Of a DNA stretch of 64,000 nucleotides, positions 27,601 through 39,206 are shown in pieces. Both the position numbers and the translations under genes were made by a program. Origin of the DNA: Drosophila pseudoobscura. Its lineage: Eukaryota > Arthropoda > Insecta > Diptera > Drosophilidae. Location: contig NC_046679.1 in the NCBI RefSeq assembly GCF_009870125.1, positions 17,608,001 to 17,672,000 of the forward strand, in the 5' to 3' direction. Under the pieces are notes generated by a model. That model saw only the letters and a program-made list of their open reading frames with translations, did no database searches and had not been told where the DNA came from. Each line of letters opens with the position of its first letter. The stretch's first letter is position 1.

Positions 27601-30600
27601 CCATCTCGTTGCCTGCACGCCCCCTAATGCACCGTTTATCGGAGACAGGATGCGAAATTTCTGCCATGCATAAACCACCCGAATGCATCGATGCATTTCC
27701 GCTGTGCAATTAAATTACAAACCTTTGCTTTTTTATCTCAATCGGAACTCAGAAAAGCTAAAAATCGGGCACGTGCCAATTCGCCAGCGGAGGCGCCTCC
27801 TCGACTGGACTGTCATTTATATTTGATTCCAATTTTCGAATTTCCAACCATTTTTTTTGCAAATCCATGCAAATAGCATTAGAATCTCTATTGAACTGTG
27901 CAGAAACGACTATGAATCTTGGGCAATAAATTAAAGTAACATTAAATATAAAGCTGTGGATTGTTTGTCTCAAAAAGTATCCTTTTCAGACCGGTTCTAA
28001 CTAATTGATACCATTTCGAAAATACAATATACTTGATACTCAATATCATTTATACTTTCACAGCTTTATACCCAGCATTGACGTTGATGCTCGACACTAG
28101 TATAATACACATATGCGGGAAAACAGAAAAAGCAGAATCGTAGAGGATGACTATATCTTCCAGAGTGTAAAATCTGAACCAGATCGTATAATTATTATAG
28201 CCAGAATCAAGAAAACAATGTCATTATCTCTTGCTCTGTCTCTCTTTATATATGAATTATATAATATTTCTCTGCACTCGGTATACATACATATGTATGT
28301 ATATATTTTTCTAGCGATTTCGGGCTGTTCAGGAGTCTGAACACAAAAACGGTTAGTTTAGCTCTTATAGCAACATTTAAACAAAGGCAATCTGCATCTA
28401 CACCAATAAGTATAATATACATTTGTACTCATTGGGTTGTTATCATTGAGAAGGTTGTCCTTTATTGTTTATTAATCAGAATCTACCACATATAGAATAT
28501 CCCTATATATCGGTTTAAATTCATCAACGCCCATTGAAATACGAGATTAATATATAAGGTACATATATCAATGATAGGCAGACTAGTGTAAATCCCTATT
28601 AAGCCATTAGCGCCAGCCCTTGACCATTTTCCAGCCGTCTTTTAATGGGTTGACAGCTTTTTTGGAGTTGAAAAAGAAGACTTTAACTTTTAAAAGCTTT
28701 TCACATCATAAGTAAAGGGGGCCAAAAACAATAAACGCACACATTGAAACCTCTGTGCGGGGTTGAATAACGGGACTTTCTGAGCTTCCCTTACCGCAAA
28801 TAAGAACTGTCTTTGGTCAGCCAAAGCGCCACTTCCTATATTAACCACCCAGACTCTCAAATCATTCAATGCAAAGCGAGACCTAATTTGAATATTTTAT
28901 TTTCGTCCAGCGGCGAGAACAGGAACAGCATTAATTAAACTGGATTCAGAGTCGGTGGAGAGCAGGTGGACAGCGACAGACGTGCAACCTATTAATCGGG
29001 TGATCCAGCTGCGATGGCCCCACTTCCGCAAACCAATTTCTCGTTGGGCTGATTAGCATTAGCCCAGGCTCCGGCAGTGGACATCTGAGCGGTCGTTCGT
29101 TGCACTCTTAATGCAAAACTAATTTGCGCTAACCCAGAGCCAGGGACTGACATATGTAGGTGCGGGCTTGCATTTTTGTGGGGGAGGCGGCGGCGTGGCG
29201 ACAATGGTTTAATCCACCGCAAATGCAGCTGCTGTTAATTAAGGTTTCTGTGCCGGCGAGTGGACACAACGGACATGATGGGATGTCGCACGGTGACAGA
29301 TTATGTGGTATTCTCGGTGACTGTACTGTGGCTGGTGCGGCTGGAAATAGCTAAAAATATTGAAAGGAAAAAAGAGAAACCAAAATTCCGTCTGACTTTC
29401 GCAAAAATACTCCTGCATGGATTTATACAAAGTTAAAACATATTTACTTGAATGAAGAGAGGTCGAAGGGCACCATTTAAGCCACAGCTTGAACTGTAGA
29501 ATAACAATTAATTATTGAAATATATAATTTACTCTTGACTCTTAACATAGCAGATTTTTTAAACATTCGATAACCATTTGGCCGTATATAATCAATAGTA
29601 AGTCAACTAATTAGAATTTAGAGTCAACCAATTGTCAGTGGTTGGGTTTTTCAATTACAAGTCTAGATCCAAGACGAATATAAATATGTAAATATGTATG
29701 TCCCGGTCGTATGTATAGATATTTGTATGTATGTTTAAAGGTATTTATATCGGACTGACCCACAATGAAATTATATTTTGATGTGGGTCTAGTTATTTGG
29801 CAGACACCCCCATAAGCTGCTCTCGGAAAACAAAAAAGTTTCGACTCTTGTCCGAAATGCAAATGCGTGCGAGTCCAGCAATATCTGTATTCTTAGCCAC
29901 CTCCAAAACGGATCTGTTGACAGCATCGCACATACTTACCCACCTACTGAGCCCTTTTTAAATATGCATGAGCACCTTTTTGGCCGCTTGTGTTGGCACA
30001 CTCGGCTCATACAAACGTGCCGGCAGCAACCTTATTTCCACGCCGCAGAACACCAACTAAAGGGAGTATGGGTGGGAATGGATGGAGAGTTAGAGTGCAG
30101 ACCCCAAAAAAATTTATTGCAGCACTTGAAAAGGACAACAAAAACCTTGGAATTTTGGGTATTATCTGTTTCAAATGTTGATTTCAAGTGTTTGATGTTC
30201 GCTTAAAGTTCCACGATCAACGGGATCAATTCCAACGTCATCATATTGGGGATGGGCCTGATAATTACTAAACTTTAAGTAGTTCTTAAAACCTATTGAG
30301 GAATTGAGCTTTAGCTACTATACAACTAAGCAGATATATGTACAACAATTTTTAAAATGATACAATTAGGCATTACTAAGGAAAAGCAGTAGACTTCTCA
30401 AGATCAAGGGCAAAACCAAATAAACCAGCCCTTAAACATTCCCCGACTTTTGGAAGAACTGTGCTTCGCTGATTGGCATCGGTCGTAACGTCCAGCTGGA
30501 ATTCCAGTCCACAGTACTTCCACAGCGTCACAGTACTGAAGTACACCGACACCATCGGGGAACACCATCCAGCGGTGAGGGAGGTACATACATACTCGTA

Positions 30601-31400
30601 CATACATATGTACATATGTTTGTCGCGCGTGCCTCTAGGTGTGGGATGATCAAAGGCTTGACGCTTTTGTAATGAATGTCGGATGGTGTTTTGTTAATCT
30701 TAAATGCTGTTCCAGCCACAGAGCGTTTTCTGACATAGGCATCGCGCTGGGACAGAGGTCCTGAGTCCTGCGTGCCAATACTGAAGCACACCTGCCGCTT
30801 TCAAGCTCCGCAAATGTCTGTTGATTTAATTTTCTTCTTCGAATTTATGTTTGTGTTGCTGTTGCTTAGGCACGTGTGTGAGATTGAGTATATTTTTGTG
30901 TACTTTCGAAAAAGTGCTACACAAAGAAAACGTGCAAAATGCCTCAAAAGATGCATGTGGAGTCGAGATGGAAGAGCTGGCATCATCGTCATACTGTTCT
31001 GTTGCTTTTGCTTTCGTTCCGCTTGTTTGCCATTTCGCTTTTGAAGTCCCCAGTGACACCCAGGCACCCACGCAGGACAATACGAGTAAATATACATACC
31101 CATACGGCAACAGCAACAGCAGCGGGAGGCTTGGGAAATGTAGAGAAAATGAAAATTAAATGAACTTGAAATTTTGAGCGGCTAGACGCAGGACCTGTAC
31201 CGGAACAAAGCAGAGCAGATAGTTTAAGGTACGGTACTGTACGTATTATTGCGATCTGACTGAGCCCTGAGAGCACACAGGCTGGGCTAGTACTTAGCTT
31301 CTTTAAACCTAATTTTATGATTTATCCTATTATTTTCAGACTGCATGAACCACTTAGTAATGACTAATTCCGGTGTGGGAAGGAGGTGAGGAGTACTTTT
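21697..31400. other. Gene-poor region between the foldback element and Cenp-C
   Basis: No supported gene. Noted contents: a coding-like but broken stretch at about 24690-25080, a GC-rich island with broken protein-like frames at 25900-26330, a short tandem CGATGGACCTT-type duplication near 27302-27325, and a degenerate repeat at 28030-28345. The rest is AT-rich unique DNA with scattered short palindromic ATACATATGTAT-type runs. Confidence 0.5.
28030..28345. mobile_element. Possible degenerate DINE-1/Helitron-like repeat
   Basis: A segment with AGAATCAAGAAAACAATGTC followed by CTCTGTCTCTC resembles the body of non-autonomous Helitron-related repeats common in obscura-group flies. It has no coding capacity and its ends cannot be defined here. 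The call rests on remembered family features. Confidence 0.35.
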
Positions 31401-31533
31401 ACGAGTATTTATTTTCCATCCAATTTAATTTTTTATTTTTTTTGATAACAAGACAGAGGCAATATAGACATTATATGTACATTACAAAGTATGTTAATTT
31501 TTCTGTGAAAAGTAACATCAGCAGTACAAATGT

Positions 31534-34500
31534 CTAATTGCGGATAACCATCAGCACACTCACTTCGTCCAATAAGTTTTGAATACCATAACGGGTGCCT
31601 GGAAAAGAAGTAGGAAAGTGCACTTATGTACAAGCTGGCAGTCAATGGTCGATTGATAAATGTCTTACCTTTCTCGATCTCAACCATGTCACCGATGTTT
31701 AATATGCAGTGATCATCTTCCTCCACTTCCGCGACACTGCAGTCCATGCCAAATTGTCCAAAAAGAACAACAAATTTCTAATCCAGGAATAAATGAGAAG
31801 TGTTGAGAAACAGATATCAAAGAATCTGTCAAGTACATACCAGGGAAAAGCCTTTAGCCCGTTTCTTCTCTCGCTGCTGTAACGGCTGGAAGCGCATATA
31901 CCCCACAGTCGCCTTGTCTTTGGTGTCGTAGAAAGCGTACTCAATGTCGTCCAAGTTGGTGAACATTAATTCACCGACAGTAGCTGCAAATGCAAAATTA
32001 AGCCAAGTTAAATTCCGAGATCAACGAATTACAGATTGCTGACAATAACAGAAATACGAGATTATATCTTCTCCAATGCATAGATTGATTCAGTGATATA
32101 CTTACAGACAGTCTTTCCTACTCGGTTTCCGCTGCTGTCTTCCATACTGAATGTTGGCTGATTGCTACTGTAGCCTCGTAACCAGTTCATGAGTTGCATG
32201 GGAGCAGCCTGATGGTTATCCGAAACGTTTGGACTCGGTGTCGGAGGAATTGGTGCTACTGGATCGGGATCGCATTCCAACTGCGGCGCCTGTTTCTTCT
32301 TTTTTCGCCCATTTTTTTTTGGGACAGGAGCTGGTGGAGGCATTGAGGCAGCCGCTTCTGACTCTGGCTCCGATGCCATCTCGACCGCTTGGCTTTTGTT
32401 TTTTTTTTTGTTTTCACGTTTCTTAGTTGTTTGTGCGGCATTTGTATCATTTTCTTCCCACCTTAGAGGCGCGATTCCCAGAGAACTACATTCAGAAGGT
32501 TCTTGGGGTTCAAAATCTTCTATAACTGCTTGGAGGGGCTCTTGTGAAAGCCGGGGTGTACTGCTGCACAATGGTGGCCTATTTAGCACAGACTTTTTGG
32601 TTACTCTCGCAATACTGGACTTCTTCAAGGACGGTTTGAATGTTTTTTGTTCAGTTACATCCATGGAATTACGGACGAAGGCAAACTGCCTGGGATCTGA
32701 GACGGTATGACACCAAGTGTTCTTTAATGGTACCTGACCACGCCGAGACCGCCGAATGGCTGCTAATAACCGAAAAAATTGAATGAAAATATTGCAATAA
32801 CATATCGTTTGGTACTACTTACAAGATTCATTGAAATCCACTTCCACTTCATTATGTATGACGGAGTTCCTTAAATTGTTTAGCTCTCTTTTTGCCTTTG
32901 ATTTAGCACGCGGTGCCCGCGCCAAGGGTTTCTTAAATACCACCGCTTCCTCCTCTACGACGGCTCTGGCCTCAAACTCAGACTCAGGCTCAGGCACAGG
33001 CTCATTGGTTCTACGTGTCAGAGCCTCGAGTGCGGCCCGACTTGTACTGGGCTGATCATCCGTCACGGCAGGGACCTCTGACATTGAAGAAACTACAGTA
33101 TTGATGGGCAGGACTTCCTTGTACGCGGATCGCCGATCTGTAGTCGCATCATCATCCATAGTGTTACCTGCCGGCTCACCAATATCTTCCTCCTGATTAG
33201 CCATCCTTGATAAGCGCCTACTTCTGTTCTTCGACATGCGAGATACAACCGTCTCATTCTGTCTCTCTGCCTCATTTTTCTCTGGGGACCGCTTGCTCCT
33301 TCGTCCGTTCCCATTGGTAATCCGATCTGACTGGTCATCAATTTCCGCCCTTTCCTCTGAAGGAAGGGGAGAAATTTGCTCTTTTCGTCTATGTCGAACA
33401 CTAGTATTGGATAGCCGAGGCTGTGCATCAGAAGACATCGTAAAAGAGCTCTTCCCTTGCACATCTACCCCATCCTCTTCAGTATTGTCATTATACTCTG
33501 GCGGAGGGGGAGCAATTTCATCCAAAATATTCTTCTGCCCATTCGACTGGGAGCGAGGGTTGTCTCCATCATCCAAAACGTGCGCGGTTGCCATGACCTC
33601 ATCGAAATCGGACTTGCTGCTGTGGCGTAGATCCCGCAAACATTGCGAATATCTGAGTGAACGAGGGGGTGGTGGAACAATTGGAATTTCCTCCTCACCA
33701 ACGTCATGGCTTTGCATGCTCCTGGCACCACCTGGAGTAGGCTCTTGGCAGGTCTTACTAAACCTTAACTGCTTCTCCGGTGACACCGAGTCGACATCTT
33801 CCACTTCCGAGTTACCCTTAGTGTAAAGGCTACGTTTGCAGTAGTTCCTGGATGATTTTCTACGGGTTTCCATAGTCTTTGAGATCGCCATATAGTTAAT
33901 AAGCTCTGCTGTCTGAAATTTGAATAGAAACCATTATTTGTCCTTTTTTGTTTTCGATTACCTACCATTGGAGCCTCACGACGTCTGGATCGTGAGGGTC
34001 GCTCCCGCCGATCTTTGGACTGCCCGCGGCTCTCCCTTTGGGAATTGTCTTTAAAGCCGAGGGGAGCTGGCGGTGGCATATCCGTTGCCTCCTCCCTATA
34101 ATCAAGTTCTTTGTGCTGTAAAGATACAGAGCTGGGCAATGCCTCGGTTTCTGTTTCTGTTGGCAGGTTCCTGCGGATTAGCTCCCACTGAATATTCTGC
34201 TCCAGAACCTCTTGCTGCTCTGCACTATGCTTTCTATGCCCATTCAGCGGATACACCCTGCCGAGAGAGTTTCTCTTGCGCAGATCAAGAATCTCATAGT
34301 TGCTCATCCGTTGCAGCTCCTTGGCAAACTGTTCACCATTGATTGGGGCACTAGGCGCCTTGTTCAGCCTGGGAGCAGTTGCACCCTTGGACTTTGACTT
34401 GCTTGATTTATTCGAGCGGTGGAGGTTGAGAAGTTTCATGGAACTTTCCTGGTCATCAGATGCCTTCCGATTGTTACGCTTGCGAATCCGGCTCTGCCTG

Positions 34501-35969
34501 GTAGTATTACCACCGGTCGGCGCCAGGTTCAAAGCACAACCGCTTGGCTGTTCGTCGCTTTCATCATCGGTCAAGATTGCGTCCAAGTCCTCAACAATTT
34601 GAAGTGTTCTGTGAGGGGAAACTGTCTTCGACTTTAACGACTTGTGGGTATCAGCAGATGCTGTTGGAGAACTTGATTCGGGAGTACCAACAGGTACTGT
34701 TCGAGCTGCTGCAGCTCCAGCTTGTGATACAACCGGTGAATGTGTTTGTGCCAAAGGCCTAACTGCATCTGGCTTGGGACTAAAGGCTCCACCTAATGGT
34801 ATAACTACCACGCTGCTATTCCTCGATAGACTGTGCACAATTTCGGCTAGCTGTTGGGACTGCTGGGGCTGTGTTTCCGGTACATAGCACTCCTCCACCG
34901 GTGCCGATACCCGTTCACTTTGGTGCAGACTGTTGGTAGTACCTGGTGACAGAAGAGTATCAAAACGTCTCACACGCACCACTGGTTTCTTTGATAGTGA
35001 AATATTTGGCGACGATGGCGATGGCAACAATTGCGCAGGTATAGATCTCTTTTCAATCGTATAAGTCCGATGCCTTTCAGAGGGAGTCAATGGACGTGAT
35101 ACCGGGCGCGCGGATGGTGCATCCCCCTTGTGGTCCATCTGCGCCATACTATTTTCAAACAGGGCAAACCTTTGTTCACAGATTTCAGCGATTTCAGCAG
35201 CAAAGGCTGCATTCGAAGCTAGTCTATTTATGGGCTGTGCATCTGAAGCCGGCTGTGGCTGTGGCTGTGTTAGTGGCCGAGACTGTGGTTGATTCTCAAG
35301 AATTTTGTCATTGCAGTTTGGAGTGCTGCTTATTTCTGGCACCTACAGGGATAATAACATAGACTAAATTACCAACATATTGGAATTGATTCTGTTGTGA
35401 CTTACAAAAGGAAATGGACTGGAGGAGCTCCGAGTTAGATTAGCTGCGTCATCAAAGTCCTGCAAGAGTTGACGACGGCCGCAACTCTGCGACCGCCTGC
35501 GTATAGCATGGCGTCGTAGCTGATCAGAGCCAGGAACATGGCCGCCTGTGCCACTACGTCTGGGAGGACGCCGACGGGTGGGCGAGGGTGAATTTCTGCC
35601 TGACTGCGGCGGCAGATTCTCATAAGATGCCACGTTTGGAGGTGGATGTGCCACGTCCGAAGCGGGGGTCTCGTTCGCTGCTAGAATGTTCGCATTGGCA
35701 TTACCCAATTCTTGTAAAGGCATCAATTTGTTCCCCTGAGTACCTTCTGATTGTGGCTTCCTTATGACCGGTACATCAAAATCCAGGTCAAAGGAAAGGT
35801 TCCCAAAGACGAGGTCATTCTTGGGTTTTTGAGCTTCCGCTGCCTTGCGCTGCAAGAATGCGGCAAGCTTCTGTGAGTTTGTAATAGGCTCGCTTAAAAT
35901 ATCGTCCAACTCAAGCGCTGTTTTATCTTTCTTGGGTTTCGACCTATGTACAGCCAATGAGAAAAACAT
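31534..35969 (-). CDS. Cenp-C: Centromere protein C
   Basis: CENP-C bridges CENP-A/CID nucleosomes to the kinetochore. Seven exons join in frame: 35969-35406, 35342-33966, 33912-32823, 32762-32106, 31983-31841, 31777-31669 and 31598-31534, giving about 1,334 residues, close to the D. melanogaster protein. Most of the length is low-complexity, charged and Ser/Pro-rich, as in this fast-evolving family. The CENP-C motif RRSRRGQVPLKNTW lies at residues 1014-1027. The C-terminal cupin-type dimerisation fold covers about 1230-1334 and contains GELMFTNLDDIEYAFYD and ends in LMVIRN. The start is the ATG at 35969 because an in-frame stop lies two codons upstream. A possible splice acceptor just downstream (TACATAG|GTCG) leaves the start slightly uncertain. 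Exon 4 begins at a TAGCAG tandem acceptor. The gene is divergent from SepSecS. Confidence 0.92.
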
Positions 35970-36266
35970 ATTTTATTGCTGAACTCTCAGTCTTGGTCCC
36001 TTAGGGGCAACATACATTTTACTGCTCTACACTTTTCATTGGTTATTGATGAGTTTAAACAATACGTTTCCAGCTAAACTTAATATATACTTCTGAAATT
36101 TTAACACAATTTTTAAATTCCAACACTGACGCCATAAGATGATAGTGATACCAGACGCGGGCCACAATCGGCGCTGCCTGACGATGATTTCACCATCGAT
36201 ATAAAATATTAAAAATTATCGATACATCGATATATCATTTTCATTTGTTTATCTGGTTTATTAATA
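35970..36266. promoter_or_regulatory. Divergent Cenp-C / SepSecS promoter with DRE sites
   Basis: Only 297 bp separate the two start codons. The stretch at about 36192-36236 contains three ATCGAT cores (CCATCGATATA, TTATCGATACATCGATATAT). These match the DNA replication-related element bound by DREF, which is typical of housekeeping and proliferation genes in Drosophila. The sites lie nearer SepSecS but could serve both genes. Confidence 0.7.
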
Positions 36267-37884
36267 ATGAATTTTGATAATATTAATGTTCCGCAAAAAC
36301 TAGTACCTGACAACTACTGGCAGCTGGGACTGGCAGCGCAGCGCCCCAAGCAGCGTGGATTTAAAGAGCTCCTTGAAAAGGTAAACAATACTGATTAAAA
36401 CTAATATGTAAATATTCTCAAAATCATCAAATGTAATTGCAGCGAAAATTGCCAGCAAATGGGTGGCCTGATGAGCATATTGAAGAGCTGGTGCACCAAA
36501 TAGCGTCATTGGACAGCAACAACTTTCCTCACAAAGTGGGATTAGGCGAGCGGGAGGCGCGCATCACTTGCCGTACGTAACGGTTCAGTTAGGTGTCATC
36601 TGAAAGATTAATACATATTTTACCTTGCCCCACGCAGGACTTGTGTCCCGACGTCACTACAACTTTGGACATGGCATAGGACGCTCTGGCGATCTGCTAG
36701 AGGCACAGCCCAAAGCAGCTGGTTCCACTCTGCTCGCACACCTCACGAATGCACTGATCTTGGATCTAATGCAGGGCCTTGGCCTGCCCAGCTGCAGAGG
36801 ATGTTTTCTGGTGCCGATGTGCACCGGCATGACCATCACACTGTGCCTGCAGAGTCTGCGTAAGCAGCGTCCACACGCCAAATATGTCCTCTGGTCACGC
36901 ATCGACCAAAAGTCGTGCTTTAAAGCCATTACGGCCGCAGGTCTAGAGCCTATGATAGTCCCTTGCCTGGTGCAGCATCAAGCTCTAAGCACTGACATAA
37001 ATGCATTCCAACAACATATTGAGGATCTAGGTGCCGAAACCATCCTATGTCTTTACACGACCACAAGCTGCTTTGCCCCACGAAACAGCGATAGCATCGT
37101 TGACATTGCCCAGCTGGCCAAGCGCTGCGACCTTCCCCATATCGTGAACAATGCATATGGGCTGCAGATTAGTACCATCTCGCGACAGTTGGAACGGGCG
37201 CAGCGATTGGGCCGCATCGACTACTTTGTGCAGAGCAGCGACAAGAATTTCCTGGTACCCGTGGGTGGTGCCATTGTGGCCAGCTTCAACCAGACCCTTC
37301 TGCATCTGGTGGGCAGTAGCTATGCGGGTCGAGCGAGTGGTTCTCAAACGCTGGATGTCTTCATGACGCTGCTGTCACTGGGACGGAGCGGTTATCACTC
37401 GTTGGTCCAGAAGCGGGAGGATAACTTTAATTATCTCAAGGAACAGCTAATTGCATTCGCACAAAGTCATGGCGAACAGGTTATCGAAAGCAGGGAAAAC
37501 TTCATATCGTTGGCCATTACATTAGGAACTCTCTGTGTCGCCACGGGTCAAGGGTCAAGTATTACACAGCTGGGATCCATGCTGCACATGCGCGGAGTCT
37601 CTGGGGTGCGCGTAGTGATCCCCGGTCAGAAGAAAACTATAGATGGACATGCATTCTCAGGTCAGTTCGAAAATACATATTTGCTGGTAATGGATTGTTG
37701 ATATTATTTGGAGTCGTTCTATTCAGATTTCGGTTCCCACCAGACGAACCTGGAAATCCCTTATCTCACCGTGGCGGCTGCCCTGGGCATCACTCAAGAA
37801 GAGATTGATAAGTTCTTTAAGATCTTTCACAAATGCTGGACGAAATTCAGCCAGTCGCTCAGCGAAAATAAAACCAAACAATAA
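36267..37884 (+). CDS. SepSecS: O-phosphoseryl-tRNA(Sec) selenium transferase
   Basis: This PLP enzyme converts O-phosphoseryl-tRNA(Sec) to selenocysteinyl-tRNA(Sec) using selenophosphate, the last step of selenocysteine synthesis. Exons 36267-36380, 36443-36572, 36638-37660 and 37727-37884 join to 474 residues. Family signatures are clear: LVSRRHYNFGHGIGRSGDL at 83-101 (phosphate-binding region), SRIDQKSCFK, TTTSCFAPR, HIVNNAYG, and QSSDKNFLVPVGG with the PLP-binding lysine at K284, the same number as in the human enzyme. The start is the first ATG of the exon and gives MNFDNINVPQ. An ATTAAA lies about 40 bases after the stop. Its intactness implies the species keeps selenoprotein synthesis, unlike D. 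willistoni. The gene is convergent with asl. Confidence 0.95.
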
Positions 37885-39206
37885 TCAGTATTATTTAATT
37901 AATTAATTTATTTATTTAATTAGCATTAAAGAAACTATAGGAGCCGAAAAAAGAAAGCAGTAATGAGCGATGCTCGATGAGCGCCTATATCTCATAGACT
38001 ATAAGACTATAATTTTGTATGCAGACTTCTGCGATATCACATTCTTACAAGGATATTTGAATGAAGAACTAAATTTGCAACGCAACGCCTTCCACGCGCT
38101 TACTCATTCCCAGCCAGACTGACTGGCTAGATGGGTATAAAACATCCTGCTGTCATCTGGACGAAAGGCAACGTCGGATCAGTGGGATGCAGTGGGATGT
38201 ATATCCTTGTTAAGGGACCACAAAGCTACCCCCTGCGCTAAAATTTTCTTTTTGAAAATACATTTAAATTTTTTTATTATTTAATTTTACAAAAGTCCGC
38301 GAGGTTGCATCTCTGATCAGTGAGCATTATTTTGAGTGCCGAAACTTGCGTCGCAGGAACTGAGTGCACCACTTTGGCCAGCTGGTATCTTGGCCCATCT
38401 TGCAACGCGACTAAGAATGACCACGAAAAACTAAGTATCAATGCATTAACACTCGCGGCTTAGGATAAGCAATTCTAAATATAGATAAAACAATTGGATG
38501 AGCGTAGTCAAGCGCAAGTAAGTCTTCTTCCGCCATTAGGTACGACTATGAGTAACTAGCTTTCATTATCTTTTATTTTGTATTGATACATAACAGCAGT
38601 GGCCGATCGGAAGCTGGTGTTTGTTATAACGTAGTTTCAATAAATAAAAATATATATATTTACATAAATAACACAAATAAATGCAGAGATTTATTTTGAG
38701 AAAAATATAGTATAATATAGATTTGTATTGTGGTTCTTTAACAAGGATATGCAATAATATTGGCGAACATTCTAACACAGAAGCCGTAAATTCCTGTTGA
38801 ATTTTATTTTAAAATAATCATTATTTTTGAGTTTTATTTTTTTTATCAAGAATAATGATTAAGTCTAAGTTTTATAAAATTACTCAAAAATAATGATTAT
38901 CAGTGAAGAAAAATTTAAATATAATCATTACCAAGTAATTCTTATTATATTACTTATAATGATTACGGTCTCTGAACGAAACCCATAGCCATGACTTTTG
39001 CAACGCTTGCGATTGAAACAGGCGAGGCGGAGAAGCTCGGTCTGAAATTTAAGCTACAGGGGGGCTTCTTACTGAATAATCCAAGAAAAATGTTGCAATC
39101 ATTCTGAATGTCGGAATGTACGGGAGAGTATATTTAGTTGCCTGTACATAAAACAATTGGGTAGTAATCGAACATGCTTTTAACGACCTACTTACGGTAA
39201 GTAAAC
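37885..39206. other. Intergenic region between convergent SepSecS and asl
   Basis: AT-rich, with no supported gene. It contains a cluster of TAATCATTA-type palindromes at 38813-38970, described separately. Confidence 0.7.
38813..38970. repeat. TAATCATTA palindrome cluster with 18-bp inverted repeat
   Basis: ATAATCATTATTTTTGAG near 38813 is matched by its exact reverse complement near 38883. Further TAATCATTA/TAATGATTA copies occur near 38852, 38920 and 38956. The arrangement could fold into a hairpin or be a decayed MITE. The nonamer also consists of two TAAT homeodomain half-sites. Confidence 0.55.

Noticed and set aside
32229-35362. Plus-strand frames antisense to Cenp-C
   Set aside because: They overlap the well-supported Cenp-C exons and ignore their splice structure.
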